The translations under genes were made by a program, and so were the position numbers. This document shows positions 52,887-62,011 of a stretch of 64,000 bases of DNA, piece by piece. Within the stretch, counting starts at the first letter, position 1; each line of letters begins with the position of its first letter. The stretch is from JBFMFH01 sp964481395 (lineage in GTDB: Bacteria > Acidobacteriota > Vicinamibacteria > Vicinamibacterales > JAKQTR01), in NCBI GenBank assembly GCA_964481395.1, contig CAYZYG010000001.1, forward strand, positions 91,056 to 155,055, read 5' to 3'. Under the pieces are notes generated by a model. The model searched no databases, was not told where the DNA came from, and saw only the letters and a list, made by a program, of their open reading frames with translations.

Positions 52887-54686
52887 ATGGACCCCAACGA
52901 CACACTCCACCCCGAGCGGCGCCGCTCGACCCCACGCCCGGCCGGCCGCAAGATCTGGCGGCTCATCTGGGGCGGGTGCATCATCCTGGCCCTGACGGTC
53001 ACCTCAGGCGTCGCGGCGCCGAAGGGAAAGGCCAAGGGCGAGCGCAAGCGCAAGGCCGACGTCGCTCTGAGAAGAGCCGTCGAACGCGACGAGGTGACGC
53101 CCGTACGCGTCATCATCCGCGTCGGCAAGGTGCGAGGCCAACGCAACCTCATCAAGCAGTTGCTCCGCCAGCGGGGCGGTATCTTCCACGCCGAGTACTA
53201 CGGGACGAACGCCATTCTGGCCGAGGTGAGCCCGAAACTGCTGGAGAAGCTCGAGGACGATCCGCGAATCGAGTCCGTCTCGGTCGACGCGCCCGTCCGC
53301 GGCTTCAGCGCCACAACCGACGGCGGGGGACCAGCCTATTCGCTCCGCACGGCACTCGGCCTGGCAGACGATCTTCCCGCGACCGGCGCAGGCGTGGGCG
53401 TGGCGATCGTGGACACCGGCATCGACCCGGCATCCGAGCTCGCGTCCCAGGTGTACGCGTTCTACGACTTCACGAAAGGCGGCATTGCCACACCGCCGCT
53501 CGACCCCCACGGACACGGCACCCACATCGCCGGCCTGATCGCGGGCGCAGGAATTGAAGACCCGACGACGCATGGTGTCGCGCCGGGCGTGCGCCTGATC
53601 GGCCTGAAAGTCCTCGGCGACGGCGGCGAGGGCTCGTCGTCTGCGGTCATGGCCGCGCTCGAGTTCGCCGCCGCGAACAAGGACGCGCTCGGCATCGACA
53701 TCCTCAACATGTCGCTCGGGCATCCCATTTACGAGTCGGCCGAGACCGATCCCCTGGTCCAGGCCGTCGAGGAGTGCGCCCGGGCGGGCATCGTGGTGGT
53801 CATCTCCGCCGGCAACTACGGGCAGGTGGACGCGGCGTCGGGCTACTCAGGCATCCTCTCTCCCGGCAACTCGCCGTCGGCGATCTCGGTGGCAGCCGTC
53901 GACACGAAGGACACGATCACCAGGGCCGACGACTCGATTGCCGTCTACTCGTCGCGGGGCCCGTCCTGGTACGACGCCTTTGCCAAGCCCGACATCGCCG
54001 CCCCGGGCCACCTTCTGAAGGGTGCCGCGGCGAAGGACGGCACGCTGTACAAGAAGTACCTGAAGCTCCGGCGCGGCGGGAAATACATCGCCCTCTGCGG
54101 CACGAGCATGGCCGCCGGGGTGGTGAGCGGCGCGGCGGCTCTCGTCATCGAGGCCCATCGGAATGCGCATCCGGACGCACCGCCGCTGACGCCGAACGCC
54201 ATCAAGGCGATTCTCATGTATACCGCCAGCCCGCTCGTCGACGGCACCGGCGTGCCGATCGAGGGCCTGGCTCAGGGCGTCGGCAGCCTCAATCCGATCG
54301 GCGCGATGCAACTCGCCTCGGCCATCGACACGACGTCGCCCATCGGCTCGGACTGGCTGACCACCACGGTCGATCCCGTCACCACCTCCCTCACCGGCGA
54401 GGCGCTGCTCTGGGCCAACAACATCGTCTGGGGCAACAACGTCGTCTGGGGCAACTCGATTCTGACGAACTCCGAGGCGTGGGCCCAGAACGTGGTCTGG
54501 GGCAACAACATCGTCTGGGGCAACAACATCGTCTGGGGCAACAACATCGTCTGGGGGAATAACATCGTCTGGGGCAACAACATCGTCTGGGGGAATAACA
54601 TCGTCTGGGGGAACAACATCGTCTGGGGCAACATGGCCGAAGTTCCGGTCACCCCGAACAACGTGCTCATCGACGGCTCGGAGTAG
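52887..54686 (+). CDS. S8 subtilisin-like protease with WGNNIV repeat tail
   Basis: 599 residues. A basic N-terminus and one membrane/signal helix (LIWGGCIILALTVTSGVAA) precede an I9-like propeptide (about 70-140) and the S8 domain with Asp176 (VAIVDTGID), His210 (GHGTHIAG), Asn310 (SAGN) and Ser407 (CGTSMAAG). The C-terminus (about 510-585) consists of NNIVWG hexapeptides, an unusual tail known from acidobacterial subtilases. The ATG at 52887 follows GGAGGACGAGGAACG. The chain is secreted or surface-held; the repeat may form a solenoid or anchor. Confidence 0.94.
   Translation: MDPNDTLHPERRRSTPRPAGRKIWRLIWGGCIILALTVTSGVAAPKGKAKGERKRKADVALRRAVERDEVTPVRVIIRVGKVRGQRNLIKQLLRQRGGIFHAEYYGTNAILAEVSPKLLEKLEDDPRIESVSVDAPVRGFSATTDGGGPAYSLRTALGLADDLPATGAGVGVAIVDTGIDPASELASQVYAFYDFTKGGIATPPLDPHGHGTHIAGLIAGAGIEDPTTHGVAPGVRLIGLKVLGDGGEGSSSAVMAALEFAAANKDALGIDILNMSLGHPIYESAETDPLVQAVEECARAGIVVVISAGNYGQVDAASGYSGILSPGNSPSAISVAAVDTKDTITRADDSIAVYSSRGPSWYDAFAKPDIAAPGHLLKGAAAKDGTLYKKYLKLRRGGKYIALCGTSMAAGVVSGAAALVIEAHRNAHPDAPPLTPNAIKAILMYTASPLVDGTGVPIEGLAQGVGSLNPIGAMQLASAIDTTSPIGSDWLTTTVDPVTTSLTGEALLWANNIVWGNNVVWGNSILTNSEAWAQNVVWGNNIVWGNNIVWGNNIVWGNNIVWGNNIVWGNNIVWGNNIVWGNMAEVPVTPNNVLIDGSE
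54417..54629 (+). repeat. 18-bp tandem coding repeat (NNIVWG)
   Basis: Two units, a 10-residue interruption (NSILTNSEAWAQNVVWG) and then seven consecutive units of AACAACATCGTCTGGGGC. Synonymous variants AATAAC and GGG appear in units 3-6 in an alternating way, which suggests duplication of a two-unit block. Confidence 0.95.
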
Positions 54687-54723
54687 TCCGCAGTCCGTCT
54701 CCACCGGTTGTCGGCCGTACACA

Positions 54724-54762
54724 CGAAGGGCGCCTGCAGCGTATGTCTGCAGGCGCCCTTCG
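54724..54762. terminator. Perfect 16-bp hairpin between convergent genes
   Basis: CGAAGGGCGCCTGCAG at 54724-54739 pairs without mismatch with CTGCAGGCGCCCTTCG at 54747-54762 around CGTATGT. It lies 38 bases after the subtilase stop and 66 bases past the metK stop, so it can serve both strands. No T-run follows. Confidence 0.75.
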
Positions 54763-54827
54763 CGCGTCCTGGACACGAATCAGGAGTCAGGAGCCAGAAC
54801 CCGATCCCCGATCCCCGGTCCCTGTCC

Positions 54828-55940
54828 TTACGCTTCCCAGGGCAGTCCCGGCTTCCCGAAATGACCGTAGTTCGTCGTCGTCCGGTAGATCGGCTTCAGC
54901 AGTCCGAGACGCTCGATGATCGCGCGCGGGCGGAAGTCGAAGCTCCTGACCAGGTCCACCGCTGCACGCTCGTCACCCGTCCCGAATGTGTCGACCTTGA
55001 CGGATATCGGCTGGGCCATCCCGATGGCGTAGGCCACCTGGATCTCCGCCTTCTTCGCCACGCCCTGCTTCACCACCTGACGGGCGACGAACCGGCAGAA
55101 ATACGCGCCCGTGCGATCGACTTTCGACGGGTCCTTGCCGCTGAAGGCTCCGCCGCCGTGACGCCCCACGCCGCCGTAGGTGTCGACGATAATCTTCCGG
55201 CCGGTGACGCCGCAGTCGGCGGACGGCCCGCCCTGCACGAAGCTGCCCGTCGGGTTCACCAGCACCTGGACGTCCTTGTCGAACCACTTGCCCAGCACGC
55301 GCGGCGCCAGTGCGCCGGCGACGTACTCGCGGATCGTCGTCTGGTTCACGTCCGGGGTGTGCTGGGTGGACACGAGCACGTGCGACACGCGGACGGGCCT
55401 GCCGTCCTCGTAGACCACGGATACCTGCGACTTGGCGTCGGGCCGCAGCCAGGCGGCCTTGCCGCTCTTGCGGTCCTCGGCGAGCCCGCGCGTCAGGTGA
55501 TGGGCGAGGAACACCGGCATGGGCATGAGCTCCGGCGTCTCGTCTGTCGCGTATCCGTACATCATGCCCTGGTCGCCGGCGCCCTGCTCCCCTTCCTTGT
55601 TCTTGGCCGCGGTCACCCCCTGGTCGATTTCCGCGGCCTGCTTGCTGATCCCGATGAGCAGGTGGATGGTGTCGGCACAGAACGGCTCGGACGGATCGAC
55701 GTATCCGATCTCGCGGATGGCGTCACGGACGAGTTCCTCGTAGTGGACGCGCCCCTTGGAGGAAATCTCCCCGCCGAGGATCACGAAGTTGTTCTTGCAC
55801 ATGACCTCACAGGCCACGTGACTCTCGGGGTCCTGCGCGATGTAGGCGTCGAGCACCGAGTCGGCGATGTAGTCGCAAACCTTGTCGGGGTGTCCTTCGG
55901 ACACCGATTCAGACGAAACCGTGTACGGCAACTGCTCCAT
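54828..55940 (-). CDS. metK: S-adenosylmethionine synthetase MetK
   Basis: 370 residues, starting MEQLPYTVSSESVSEGHPDK. Signature motifs are present: GHPDKVCDYIAD, GAGDQGMMYGYA (methionine site) and GGGAFSGKDPSKVDRTGAY (P-loop). It makes SAM from ATP and methionine, which the radical SAM enzymes at the left end of the window need. AGGA lies six bases before the ATG at 55940; the upstream extension in the same frame is leader. It stands alone, convergent with the subtilase. Confidence 0.97.
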   Translation of the reverse strand: MEQLPYTVSSESVSEGHPDKVCDYIADSVLDAYIAQDPESHVACEVMCKNNFVILGGEISSKGRVHYEELVRDAIREIGYVDPSEPFCADTIHLLIGISKQAAEIDQGVTAAKNKEGEQGAGDQGMMYGYATDETPELMPMPVFLAHHLTRGLAEDRKSGKAAWLRPDAKSQVSVVYEDGRPVRVSHVLVSTQHTPDVNQTTIREYVAGALAPRVLGKWFDKDVQVLVNPTGSFVQGGPSADCGVTGRKIIVDTYGGVGRHGGGAFSGKDPSKVDRTGAYFCRFVARQVVKQGVAKKAEIQVAYAIGMAQPISVKVDTFGTGDERAAVDLVRSFDFRPRAIIERLGLLKPIYRTTTNYGHFGKPGLPWEA

Positions 55941-55998
55941 GGACGTCCTGCTCCTCGGCCGGGGACCGGCACGGGCTTCGGCCCCCAGAAACACGAAA

Positions 55999-56025
55999 GG
56001 CTCGCCGACCTGAGTGTCGCGAGCC
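55999..56025 (-). promoter_or_regulatory. Terminator-like hairpin in the metK leader
   Basis: Read on the minus strand, GGCTCGC...GCGAGCC with an inner GAC/GTC pairing forms a bulged 10-bp stem about 60 bases before the metK ATG, followed by TTTCGTGTTT. It could attenuate metK. TATCTA at 56042-56037 is a weak -10 candidate upstream. No known SAM riboswitch pattern was recognised. Confidence 0.35.
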
Positions 56026-56329
56026 CGCCCGCGACTTAGATAGATGTCTGGCCGGGTTGTCTCTCCGGCCCGCGCGGCCCATCAAGTCGGGGAAATCGCC
56101 GCGCTGACAATCATTCATCATGACGGGCGGGATGGAACGTGTCAAGATCCCGGGCCCCGGGGTCCGAGACCCGGGATCGAGACGTCGGACTGGCAGGGCC
56201 CGCCGAAGGTGGGCGGGCACTGGACCCAACGGGCGGCGCTGCACCGCGCGCCTGAACGCGAGTCAATGGCCGCCGGGGCGGAATGCGCTGGTATGATGGA
56301 AGTTTACACCTCCTGACCGGAAGGCATCT

Positions 56330-57139
56330 ATGAAGCGTCGCGGCTGGATCTGGGTTCTCGCCATCGTCCTCACGCTGGCATCTGCGGTCTATCAGCGGAT
56401 GACCGGCCCGACTTATCCGGCCCGAGGCACAGTCGAACTGGGGGGCACCGAGCACCGCCTGCGTCTGACCCGGACGCACGCCGGGCCCGGTGACCAGCCC
56501 GTCACAATCGTCATGCCCGACCAGACCGTCACCGGTGAGGTCGCCTGGCGCCGCTACCCAACGAGCGACGCCTGGTCCGCGCTGCCGTTGCAGCGTCACG
56601 GCGACCGGCTCGAGACGGCGCTCCCCCACCAGCCAGTCGCGGGCAAACTCGAGTACCAGGTACGCCTGCACCGCGGCAACGAGGTCACCGTCTTCCCGGA
56701 GCGCCCCGCCATCACCCGGTTCCGTGACGAGGTCCCGGCAGCGGTGCTCATCCCGCACGTCGCCGCCATGTTTTTGGCGATGCTCTTCTCGACCATGGCA
56801 GGCCTGGGCGCCATCTGGCGTTCGCCCCAGGTGCGCCGGGACGTGTACTGGTGCACGGGGTTCCTGTTCGTCGGCGGGTTCATCCTCGGGCCCCTGATGC
56901 AGGAGATCGCGTTTGGCGACTGGTGGACGGGCATTCCCTTCGGCTGGGACCTCACCGACAACAAGACGCTCTTCGCGGCCGTGGCCTGGGCCTACGCCCT
57001 CTGGGCCATGCGCGGGAAGCGAGAAGCCCGGGGTGCCATCATCGCCGCTGCGCTCGTCACGCTGGTCATCTTCGCGATTCCGCACAGCACATGGGGTTCG
57101 GAGCTGAAGTGGGAGCAGGTACCGCAGGACAGTAGATAG
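56330..57139 (+). CDS. Polytopic membrane protein of unknown function
   Basis: 269 residues. A first helix (WIWVLAIVLTLASAVYQRM) is followed by a roughly 110-residue extracytoplasmic beta domain (RGTVELGGTEHRLRLTRTHA, DAWSALPLQRHGDRLETALP) and four C-terminal helices. The segment FGDWWTGIPFGWDLTDNKTL between helices is striking and probably functional. GGAAGG lies before the ATG. The final residues DSR and the TAG stop are encoded by a heptamer repeat. I do not recognise a named family. Confidence 0.78.
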   Translation: MKRRGWIWVLAIVLTLASAVYQRMTGPTYPARGTVELGGTEHRLRLTRTHAGPGDQPVTIVMPDQTVTGEVAWRRYPTSDAWSALPLQRHGDRLETALPHQPVAGKLEYQVRLHRGNEVTVFPERPAITRFRDEVPAAVLIPHVAAMFLAMLFSTMAGLGAIWRSPQVRRDVYWCTGFLFVGGFILGPLMQEIAFGDWWTGIPFGWDLTDNKTLFAAVAWAYALWAMRGKREARGAIIAAALVTLVIFAIPHSTWGSELKWEQVPQDSR

Positions 57140-57166
57140 TAGACGGTAGACAGTAGATAGTAGAGG
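57130..57166 (+). repeat. AGTAGAT/AGTAGAC heptamer repeat
   Basis: Units AGTAGAT, AGTAGAC, GGTAGAC, AGTAGAT and AGTAGAG, period 7. It begins inside the last codons of the membrane protein gene and supplies its stop. Confidence 0.85.
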
Positions 57167-57212
57167 GACCAGGGAGCAGGGCACAGGGCTCTGCAGGCAT
57201 TGCAGGACAGCC

Positions 57213-58061
57213 ATGCGAACGCTGGCGGGAACGACGGTGCTCATCACCGGGGCGGCGTCCGGCATCGGGCGTGAACTCGCGCTGGAAGCCGCCCGCCGCG
57301 GCGCGCGCATCGTCGTCGCGGATCTGGACGAGGTCGGCGCGGAGGCCACAGCCGTGCTCGTCCGTAAGGCAGGCGGCCGCGCTCTTCACGCGGGCGTCGA
57401 CGTGACCAGCGAATCGCAGGTTCGCGCCCTGCACCGGCGCCTGTCTGACGAGGGCATCGAGATCGACGTGCTGATCAACAATGCCGGCGTCGTCCACGGC
57501 GGCGCGTTTCTGGACGTCCCGCTCGCGCACCACGAGGCGACGTACCGCGTCAACACGCTGGGCGTGCTGACGATGACGCACGTATTTCTTCCGGGTCTCC
57601 TGTCTCGCCCGGACGCCCACCTCGTGTTTCTGGCCAGCGCGTCCAGCCTCGTCGGGCTGCCGTTCGGCAGTACCTACGCATCGACCAAGTGGGCCGTCCT
57701 CGGACTTGCGGAGTCGTTGCGGCTCGAACTGCGGGAGATCGGGCGCACCCACGTGCACGTCACCGCGGTCTGCCCGAGCTTCGTCTCCACGGGAATGTTC
57801 GACGGCGTCACCGCCCCGCGACTGACGCGCCCGCTCGCGCCGTCGCGCCTCGCCCGCATGGCCATTGACGCCGTGTTGGCGGACAGACCGGTGCTGCTGA
57901 CGCCTTGGCTCGTGCGCGTCACGCCGCTGCTCAGGGGCGCGCTGCCGCTCGCCGCCTTCGACGCCCTCGCCCGGTTGTTCGGAGTCACGAAGAGCATGGA
58001 ACACTGGAAGGGACGTCGACTTCGTCAGAAGACAGGAGACAGAAGACAGGAGACAGAATAA
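57213..58061 (+). CDS. Short-chain dehydrogenase/reductase
   Basis: 282 residues of classical SDR type: cofactor motif TGAASGIG at 14-21, an acidic residue in ADLDEVG that suggests NAD(H), NNAG near 90, and the catalytic Ser and YASTK motif (ASASSLVGLPFGSTYASTK). Substrate is unknown. The last 11 residues (KTGDRRQETE and neighbours) are encoded by a heptamer repeat, so the native C-terminus has been replaced or extended. The convergent aldehyde dehydrogenase gene hints at a role in alcohol or lipid oxidation. Confidence 0.9.
   Translation: MRTLAGTTVLITGAASGIGRELALEAARRGARIVVADLDEVGAEATAVLVRKAGGRALHAGVDVTSESQVRALHRRLSDEGIEIDVLINNAGVVHGGAFLDVPLAHHEATYRVNTLGVLTMTHVFLPGLLSRPDAHLVFLASASSLVGLPFGSTYASTKWAVLGLAESLRLELREIGRTHVHVTAVCPSFVSTGMFDGVTAPRLTRPLAPSRLARMAIDAVLADRPVLLTPWLVRVTPLLRGALPLAAFDALARLFGVTKSMEHWKGRRLRQKTGDRRQETE
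58023..58060 (+). repeat. GAAGACAG heptamer repeat within the SDR gene end
   Basis: CAGAAGACAGGAGACAGAAG and onward, units AGAAGAC and AGGAGAC, period 7. It codes for the end of the SDR. A longer reverse-orientation array of the same family is at 58269-58350. Confidence 0.85.
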
Positions 58062-58101
58062 CGGACTCCGCGCGGGGCGCTCGCCTCATTGCACCAGATC
58101 C

Positions 58102-58141
58102 GACCCGCCCGCCGAGCGAATTCACCCTCGGCCGGCGGGTC
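58102..58141. terminator. Hairpin between convergent SDR and aldehyde dehydrogenase genes
   Basis: GACCCGCCCGCCGAG at 58102-58116 pairs with CTCGGCCGGCGGGTC at 58127-58141 with one mismatch around a 10-base loop. It could end transcription on both strands. Confidence 0.55.
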
Positions 58142-58268
58142 GCATTCGCCGCGCGGAAGGTGACCTGCCGCCGCTCGCACGGCATCTCATCATGTCCGTT
58201 TCGTGACCGTGTTTCGTCGTCCGCTTGGACCCTTCAGTCTCGAAGCAATGATGGTCGGCCGCTCGCCC

Positions 58269-58350
58269 CTCTGTCTTCTGTCTCCTGTCTTCTTCTGTCT
58301 GCTGTCGTCTGTCTTCTGTCTTCTGTCTTCTGTCTTCTTCTTCTGTCCTA
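58269..58350 (+). repeat. CTGTCTT heptamer array
   Basis: About ten units of CTGTCTT, CTGTCTC and CTGTCGT, with TCTTCTTC insertions, period 7. Reverse complement of the array at 58023-58060. It reaches the stop codon of the aldehyde dehydrogenase gene at 58348. Confidence 0.85.
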
Positions 58351-60042
58351 TCCCTTGATTGCCGCCCACAGCAGCCCCGGCACCTTACGCCACGACGGTG
58401 CGTGTTCGAACGCCGTCAAACGCCGGCCGACATCGAGCAGATTCCGGTGATCGGCAAACCAGACTGGCGTCGGCCAGATGCGGAACGGCCCTTCGACAAC
58501 GGATTTCTCGGGGTGGTCGTAGAGGAAGCTGTTGTGGACCACGCCCAGGCCTGAACCGATGTCCGCGGGTGTGTGGCCCGGGTACGCGCCCCAGGTCGTG
58601 GTTCCAATGCCGAAAACGACTCCGCTCCACAGGTTGATCGCGATGCTGCCGTAGCGGAGGTCTCGGATCGCGCGTTCCACCGCGTCCCGGCTTCGCCTGC
58701 GCGTCGCCGAATCCACGAGCAGCATGCACGACAGCGTGCCCTCGATCGACGAGTTGGCAAAGAGGGTTGCCGCGTCCAGGAAGTCCTCCGGACCGTCAGC
58801 GTCGAGCAGCACGGTCGCGAGAACGCCGCAGAACGCCTCCTCCTCGAGCGCGAACTCGCCGGCTGCCGGCGCGACCTCCGGGATCACCGTCCAGGGCACG
58901 GCCCCGAGGCGCGCGCGCCCCACGGCCCGGGCCCGGGGATAGCGGGCCAGGAATACCGCGTAGCGCTCCGCGGCACCGGGATAGTACGCGGCCCGGGCTG
59001 GGGTCCGAGCCAGCGCCGCCTCGACCTCGGCGGCAAACGCCTCCCGCAGCGGCCAGCCTCGAGCCATGACGAGCACCTTGCCCGCGACGCAGTTGAAACT
59101 CGCGTTGTGGGCCACCATCGCGGCAACGTGGCGCGCCTGGAACCGCAGGTCCGACGATGACCAGCGTCCCGGCACGACGAGGATGGGCGTGACGCACCCG
59201 AGTTCCGCCGTCACGGGCTTCGACACGACCGGCGTGCCTGCCGCCCTGCGCGCCTCGCGTTCGTCCTCGGAGTCTCCCCACACCAGCGCGTCGTAGGTCC
59301 GGCGCGAGCCGGTCAGGTGCACGCGGTCGATCCCCGGATGGGCCGCGAGCCGGGCTCCAACGTCGCCGCCGCCTTCGACAATCGACAGCACATCCGCCTC
59401 GATCAGCGGTGCCAGCGCCTCGTCGAACACCGGCCGCAGGTACGCGTTCACGGGATTGAGTTTCAGCACGACGGCGATGTCGTGCACGACCAGCATCGTC
59501 AGCGCGTCGAGCGGCGCGATAGACGACACGTTGCCGGCTCCGAGCACCAGCCCCACGCGCGGCCCGTTCCCGCCCGCCGCCCTGGCCGCGCGCGAGGCCG
59601 ACCCCCGTGTCGGTGGAGCGCCCGGTTCGAGCCAGATCTCTCCCCGGATCCCCAGATAGAGCAGCCGTTCGAAGAGCGTCGACGGGAAGACCCGCATCAC
59701 GCAGCGCCCGTCTGGACCGGCCAGAACCTCACGCGAGTCCGGCGAACCGGTCGCGCGCATGGTCTCCGCCATCAGGCGGAATCCGCGCATCGTCGTCATC
59801 GGGCCGGCGAGCCACTCCTCCCCGGCCAATGACGATGCCGGGTCGATGCCCTTGGCCCGGCACCCGAGGTCAGCCCAGCGGGGAGCGACGGACAGGATCC
59901 GGTCCAGGCACGCCCGCAACAGGGTGGCCCGGTCGGCCGGCGTCATGGTCAGCCATCCCGCCTGCCCCCGACGCAGCCTGCGAACGATCTGGTCGAGGCC
60001 TTCCGCACCGACGTGCTCGTCTACTTCGATTGGCTGATGCAT
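58348..60042 (-). CDS. Aldehyde dehydrogenase superfamily protein
   Basis: 564 residues, longer than the usual 480-500. Cofactor and catalytic regions are visible: GLVLGAGNVSSIAPLDAL, HLTGSRRTYDALV, VTAELGCVTPILVVPG (the ELG glutamate region) and NASFNCVAGKVLVM with the nucleophilic Cys. The N-terminal 100 residues are an unusual helical extension. The ATG at 60042 was chosen because the reading frame upstream is intergenic repeat. Substrate unknown. The stop abuts a heptamer array. Confidence 0.85.
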   Translation of the reverse strand: MHQPIEVDEHVGAEGLDQIVRRLRRGQAGWLTMTPADRATLLRACLDRILSVAPRWADLGCRAKGIDPASSLAGEEWLAGPMTTMRGFRLMAETMRATGSPDSREVLAGPDGRCVMRVFPSTLFERLLYLGIRGEIWLEPGAPPTRGSASRAARAAGGNGPRVGLVLGAGNVSSIAPLDALTMLVVHDIAVVLKLNPVNAYLRPVFDEALAPLIEADVLSIVEGGGDVGARLAAHPGIDRVHLTGSRRTYDALVWGDSEDEREARRAAGTPVVSKPVTAELGCVTPILVVPGRWSSSDLRFQARHVAAMVAHNASFNCVAGKVLVMARGWPLREAFAAEVEAALARTPARAAYYPGAAERYAVFLARYPRARAVGRARLGAVPWTVIPEVAPAAGEFALEEEAFCGVLATVLLDADGPEDFLDAATLFANSSIEGTLSCMLLVDSATRRRSRDAVERAIRDLRYGSIAINLWSGVVFGIGTTTWGAYPGHTPADIGSGLGVVHNSFLYDHPEKSVVEGPFRIWPTPVWFADHRNLLDVGRRLTAFEHAPSWRKVPGLLWAAIKG

Positions 60043-60112
60043 GTCGGTCCCCGGCTGCTTCAGAGGCTGGCGCCGTATCGTCCGAACCCAATCTGTGACG
60101 CTCTTCCCGTGT

Positions 60113-60180
60113 CGGCGCGGTCGGCGACCGCGCCCTACCAGTCTCGGGTACGGCAGGGCCGGCTCGCCGAGTCGGCCGGG
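60113..60180 (+). repeat. Second copy of the GGCGCGGTCGG composite repeat
   Basis: CGGCGCGGTCGGCGACCGCG, CTCGGGTACGGCAGGG and GGCTCGCCGAGTCGGCC match 5755-5843 apart from a 20-base deletion. A dispersed repeat (ACCGGCCCCCGATTCTCGGT) follows at about 60205-60235, just beyond the RmuC gene end. Confidence 0.8.
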
Positions 60181-60253
60181 AACCACGAACGGGGCATGGG
60201 GACCCCACAACCGGCCCCCGATTCTCGGTCCCCAGTCTTGTGACTCCGGCCCG

Positions 60254-61819
60254 TCACCCCTCGTCCGACTCCGCGTCTGCGTCGGCAGTCTGATTGGCAT
60301 CGCCGATGAGCACCGCGTCCAGCGCGTCCGGGTGCGCGGCCCCGAGCAGGTCAGCCGCCCGGAGCGACCTCGGCCGCTGCGAAACCGGCTCGAGCGGCTC
60401 GAGATCCTTTCCAGAGCGCACGCCCAGATCGCGGAACCGGCGAGCTGAGACGAGAACGCGGGACTCGAGGGAACTCGCGGCCGCGTTATAGGCTCCGACG
60501 GCGGCGTCCAGCCTGCGCCGCACGTCACCGAAGTGCTCGGCCATCGTGCACAGGCGCTCGTAGAGGTCCTTGCCGATGGCGCTGATCTCCCGGGCGTGCT
60601 CGGCGAGGCGCTCCTGCGTCCAGCCGTGCGCCACCGTGCGCAGCAGCGCCAGCAGCGTGAGGGGCCCGGCCAGGAAGACGCGCCGCTCGGCGCCGAACTC
60701 CAGCAGCGTCGGGTCCTGCTGGATGGCGGCGCTGAAGAACGCCTCGCCCGGAAGAAACATGACGACGAACTCGGGCGACTCCTGGAACTGGTCCCAGTAG
60801 TGCTTGCCTGAGAGCCTCGTGACGTGCGCACGCACCTGCCCCGCGTGATCCCGCAGGCGCGCCTGCCGGGTGTCCTCGTCGCCAGCCTCGATCGCCTCGA
60901 GGTACGCCATGACCGGTGCCTTGGCGTCGACCACGATCGCGCGGCCTCCCGGCAGCGTGACGACGAGATCGGGCCTGAGGCTGCCATCCTCCGTCGTGAC
61001 GGTCTGCTGCAGACGGAAATCGCAGTGCTCGAGCATGCCGGCCATCTCGACCACGCGCCGAAGCTGCACCTCGCCCCACCGTCCCCGAACGTGCGGGGTG
61101 CGCAGAGCCTGAACGAGGCGTGCGGTCTCCTTCTGCAGCGCCTGCCGCCCCTCGTCGACGGCCTGGAGGAGTGCCGACAGCCGCCCGTGGTCCTGGTGGC
61201 GCTCGCTTTCCACCTTGCCCAATTCGGCCGACACCTTCTCGAGCCCGGAGCGCAGGGGTCTGAGCAGGTCGTCCAGCCCCTGCTGCTTTCGCTCGAACTC
61301 GCCGGCCGCGTGGGCCTGCATGTCGGCGAGCCTGCGTGACGCCAGGCCCAGGAACTCCTGTGTCGATGCGGTCAGCGCCTTCGTCGACAGCGCTTCGAAC
61401 GTGGCCGTCAGCCGAGACTCGGCCTCCTTGTACACGGCGATGCGCTCGTTGAAGGCCTCACGTTCCTTGGCGAGTTCGGTCGTGACTTTCGTCTCGCGCT
61501 CGCGAAGCGCGGTCAGTTCCGAGGAGGCCGCCTTGAGCCCGTCCTCCAGGGCGAAGATGCGGCTCTGGAGGTCGGCGGTGCGCTCGGCCCCGACACGAGC
61601 CGCTTCGGCGGCCTGGGTGCGCTCGGCCTTGAGGGTCGCCTCCACGCGGGCGAGCGATTCGCGCGCCTCGTTGACCATCCGGCCCATCCGCGCCTCGGCG
61701 TCCGCCACGGCGAGGGCCTGGCCCTGGCGGTTGCGCGCACGCTCGATGAACCACCCGGCCAGCGCTCCGGTCAGGAGCGCGGCCAGCGCGGCGTACAGGC
61801 ACTCCAGCGGAATCGACAT
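60254..61819 (-). CDS. rmuC: DNA recombination protein RmuC
   Basis: 521 residues. One N-terminal membrane helix (CLYAALAALLTGALAGWFIE) and a long coiled coil (about 35-235) precede the conserved RmuC nuclease-like core: RGRWGEVQLRRVVEMAGM, LRPDLVVTLPGGRAIVVDAK and FVVMFLPGEAFFSAA. RmuC limits recombination and DNA inversions at repeats and also acts against foreign DNA. It stands alone, divergent from hspR. That a repeat-laden genome carries it is noted without inferring a link. Confidence 0.95.
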   Translation of the reverse strand: MSIPLECLYAALAALLTGALAGWFIERARNRQGQALAVADAEARMGRMVNEARESLARVEATLKAERTQAAEAARVGAERTADLQSRIFALEDGLKAASSELTALRERETKVTTELAKEREAFNERIAVYKEAESRLTATFEALSTKALTASTQEFLGLASRRLADMQAHAAGEFERKQQGLDDLLRPLRSGLEKVSAELGKVESERHQDHGRLSALLQAVDEGRQALQKETARLVQALRTPHVRGRWGEVQLRRVVEMAGMLEHCDFRLQQTVTTEDGSLRPDLVVTLPGGRAIVVDAKAPVMAYLEAIEAGDEDTRQARLRDHAGQVRAHVTRLSGKHYWDQFQESPEFVVMFLPGEAFFSAAIQQDPTLLEFGAERRVFLAGPLTLLALLRTVAHGWTQERLAEHAREISAIGKDLYERLCTMAEHFGDVRRRLDAAVGAYNAAASSLESRVLVSARRFRDLGVRSGKDLEPLEPVSQRPRSLRAADLLGAAHPDALDAVLIGDANQTADADAESDEG

Positions 61820-61963
61820 GGCTCAGATGATGGACCGGGGCCCGGCCCCGGTCAAGCGCGACGCCCGCCGGCCCGCACACGGATCCCGGATCCCGGATCC
61901 CGGCTCCCAGGTCCCGGTTCCCCGTTCTTCCCCCGTCGCTGGTCGCCTGCCGCCTGATGCCTA

Positions 61964-61994
61964 ACTTGACACACGTCGTATCAAGTACTATACT
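61964..61994 (+). promoter_or_regulatory. Sigma-70 promoter with overlapping HspR (HAIR) operator
   Basis: TTGACA at 61966-61971, 17 bases, TATACT at 61989-61994 is a near-consensus promoter. ACTTGACA (61964-61971), N7, TATCAAGT (61979-61986) is an inverted repeat of the HAIR type (CTTGAnn-N7-nnTCAAG). It covers the -35 box and spacer, so bound HspR would block RNA polymerase. Confidence 0.85.
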
Positions 61995-62011
61995 CGTACC
62001 GTATTAGATCC

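Noticed and set aside
54417..54629. Non-coding satellite or CRISPR-like repeat
   Set aside because: The 18-bp units keep the reading frame of the subtilase and code for NNIVWG.
55941..56060. SAM or SAH riboswitch upstream of metK
   Set aside because: Hairpins are present, but I could not match the conserved core of SAM-I, SAM-II, SAM/SAH or SAH riboswitches.
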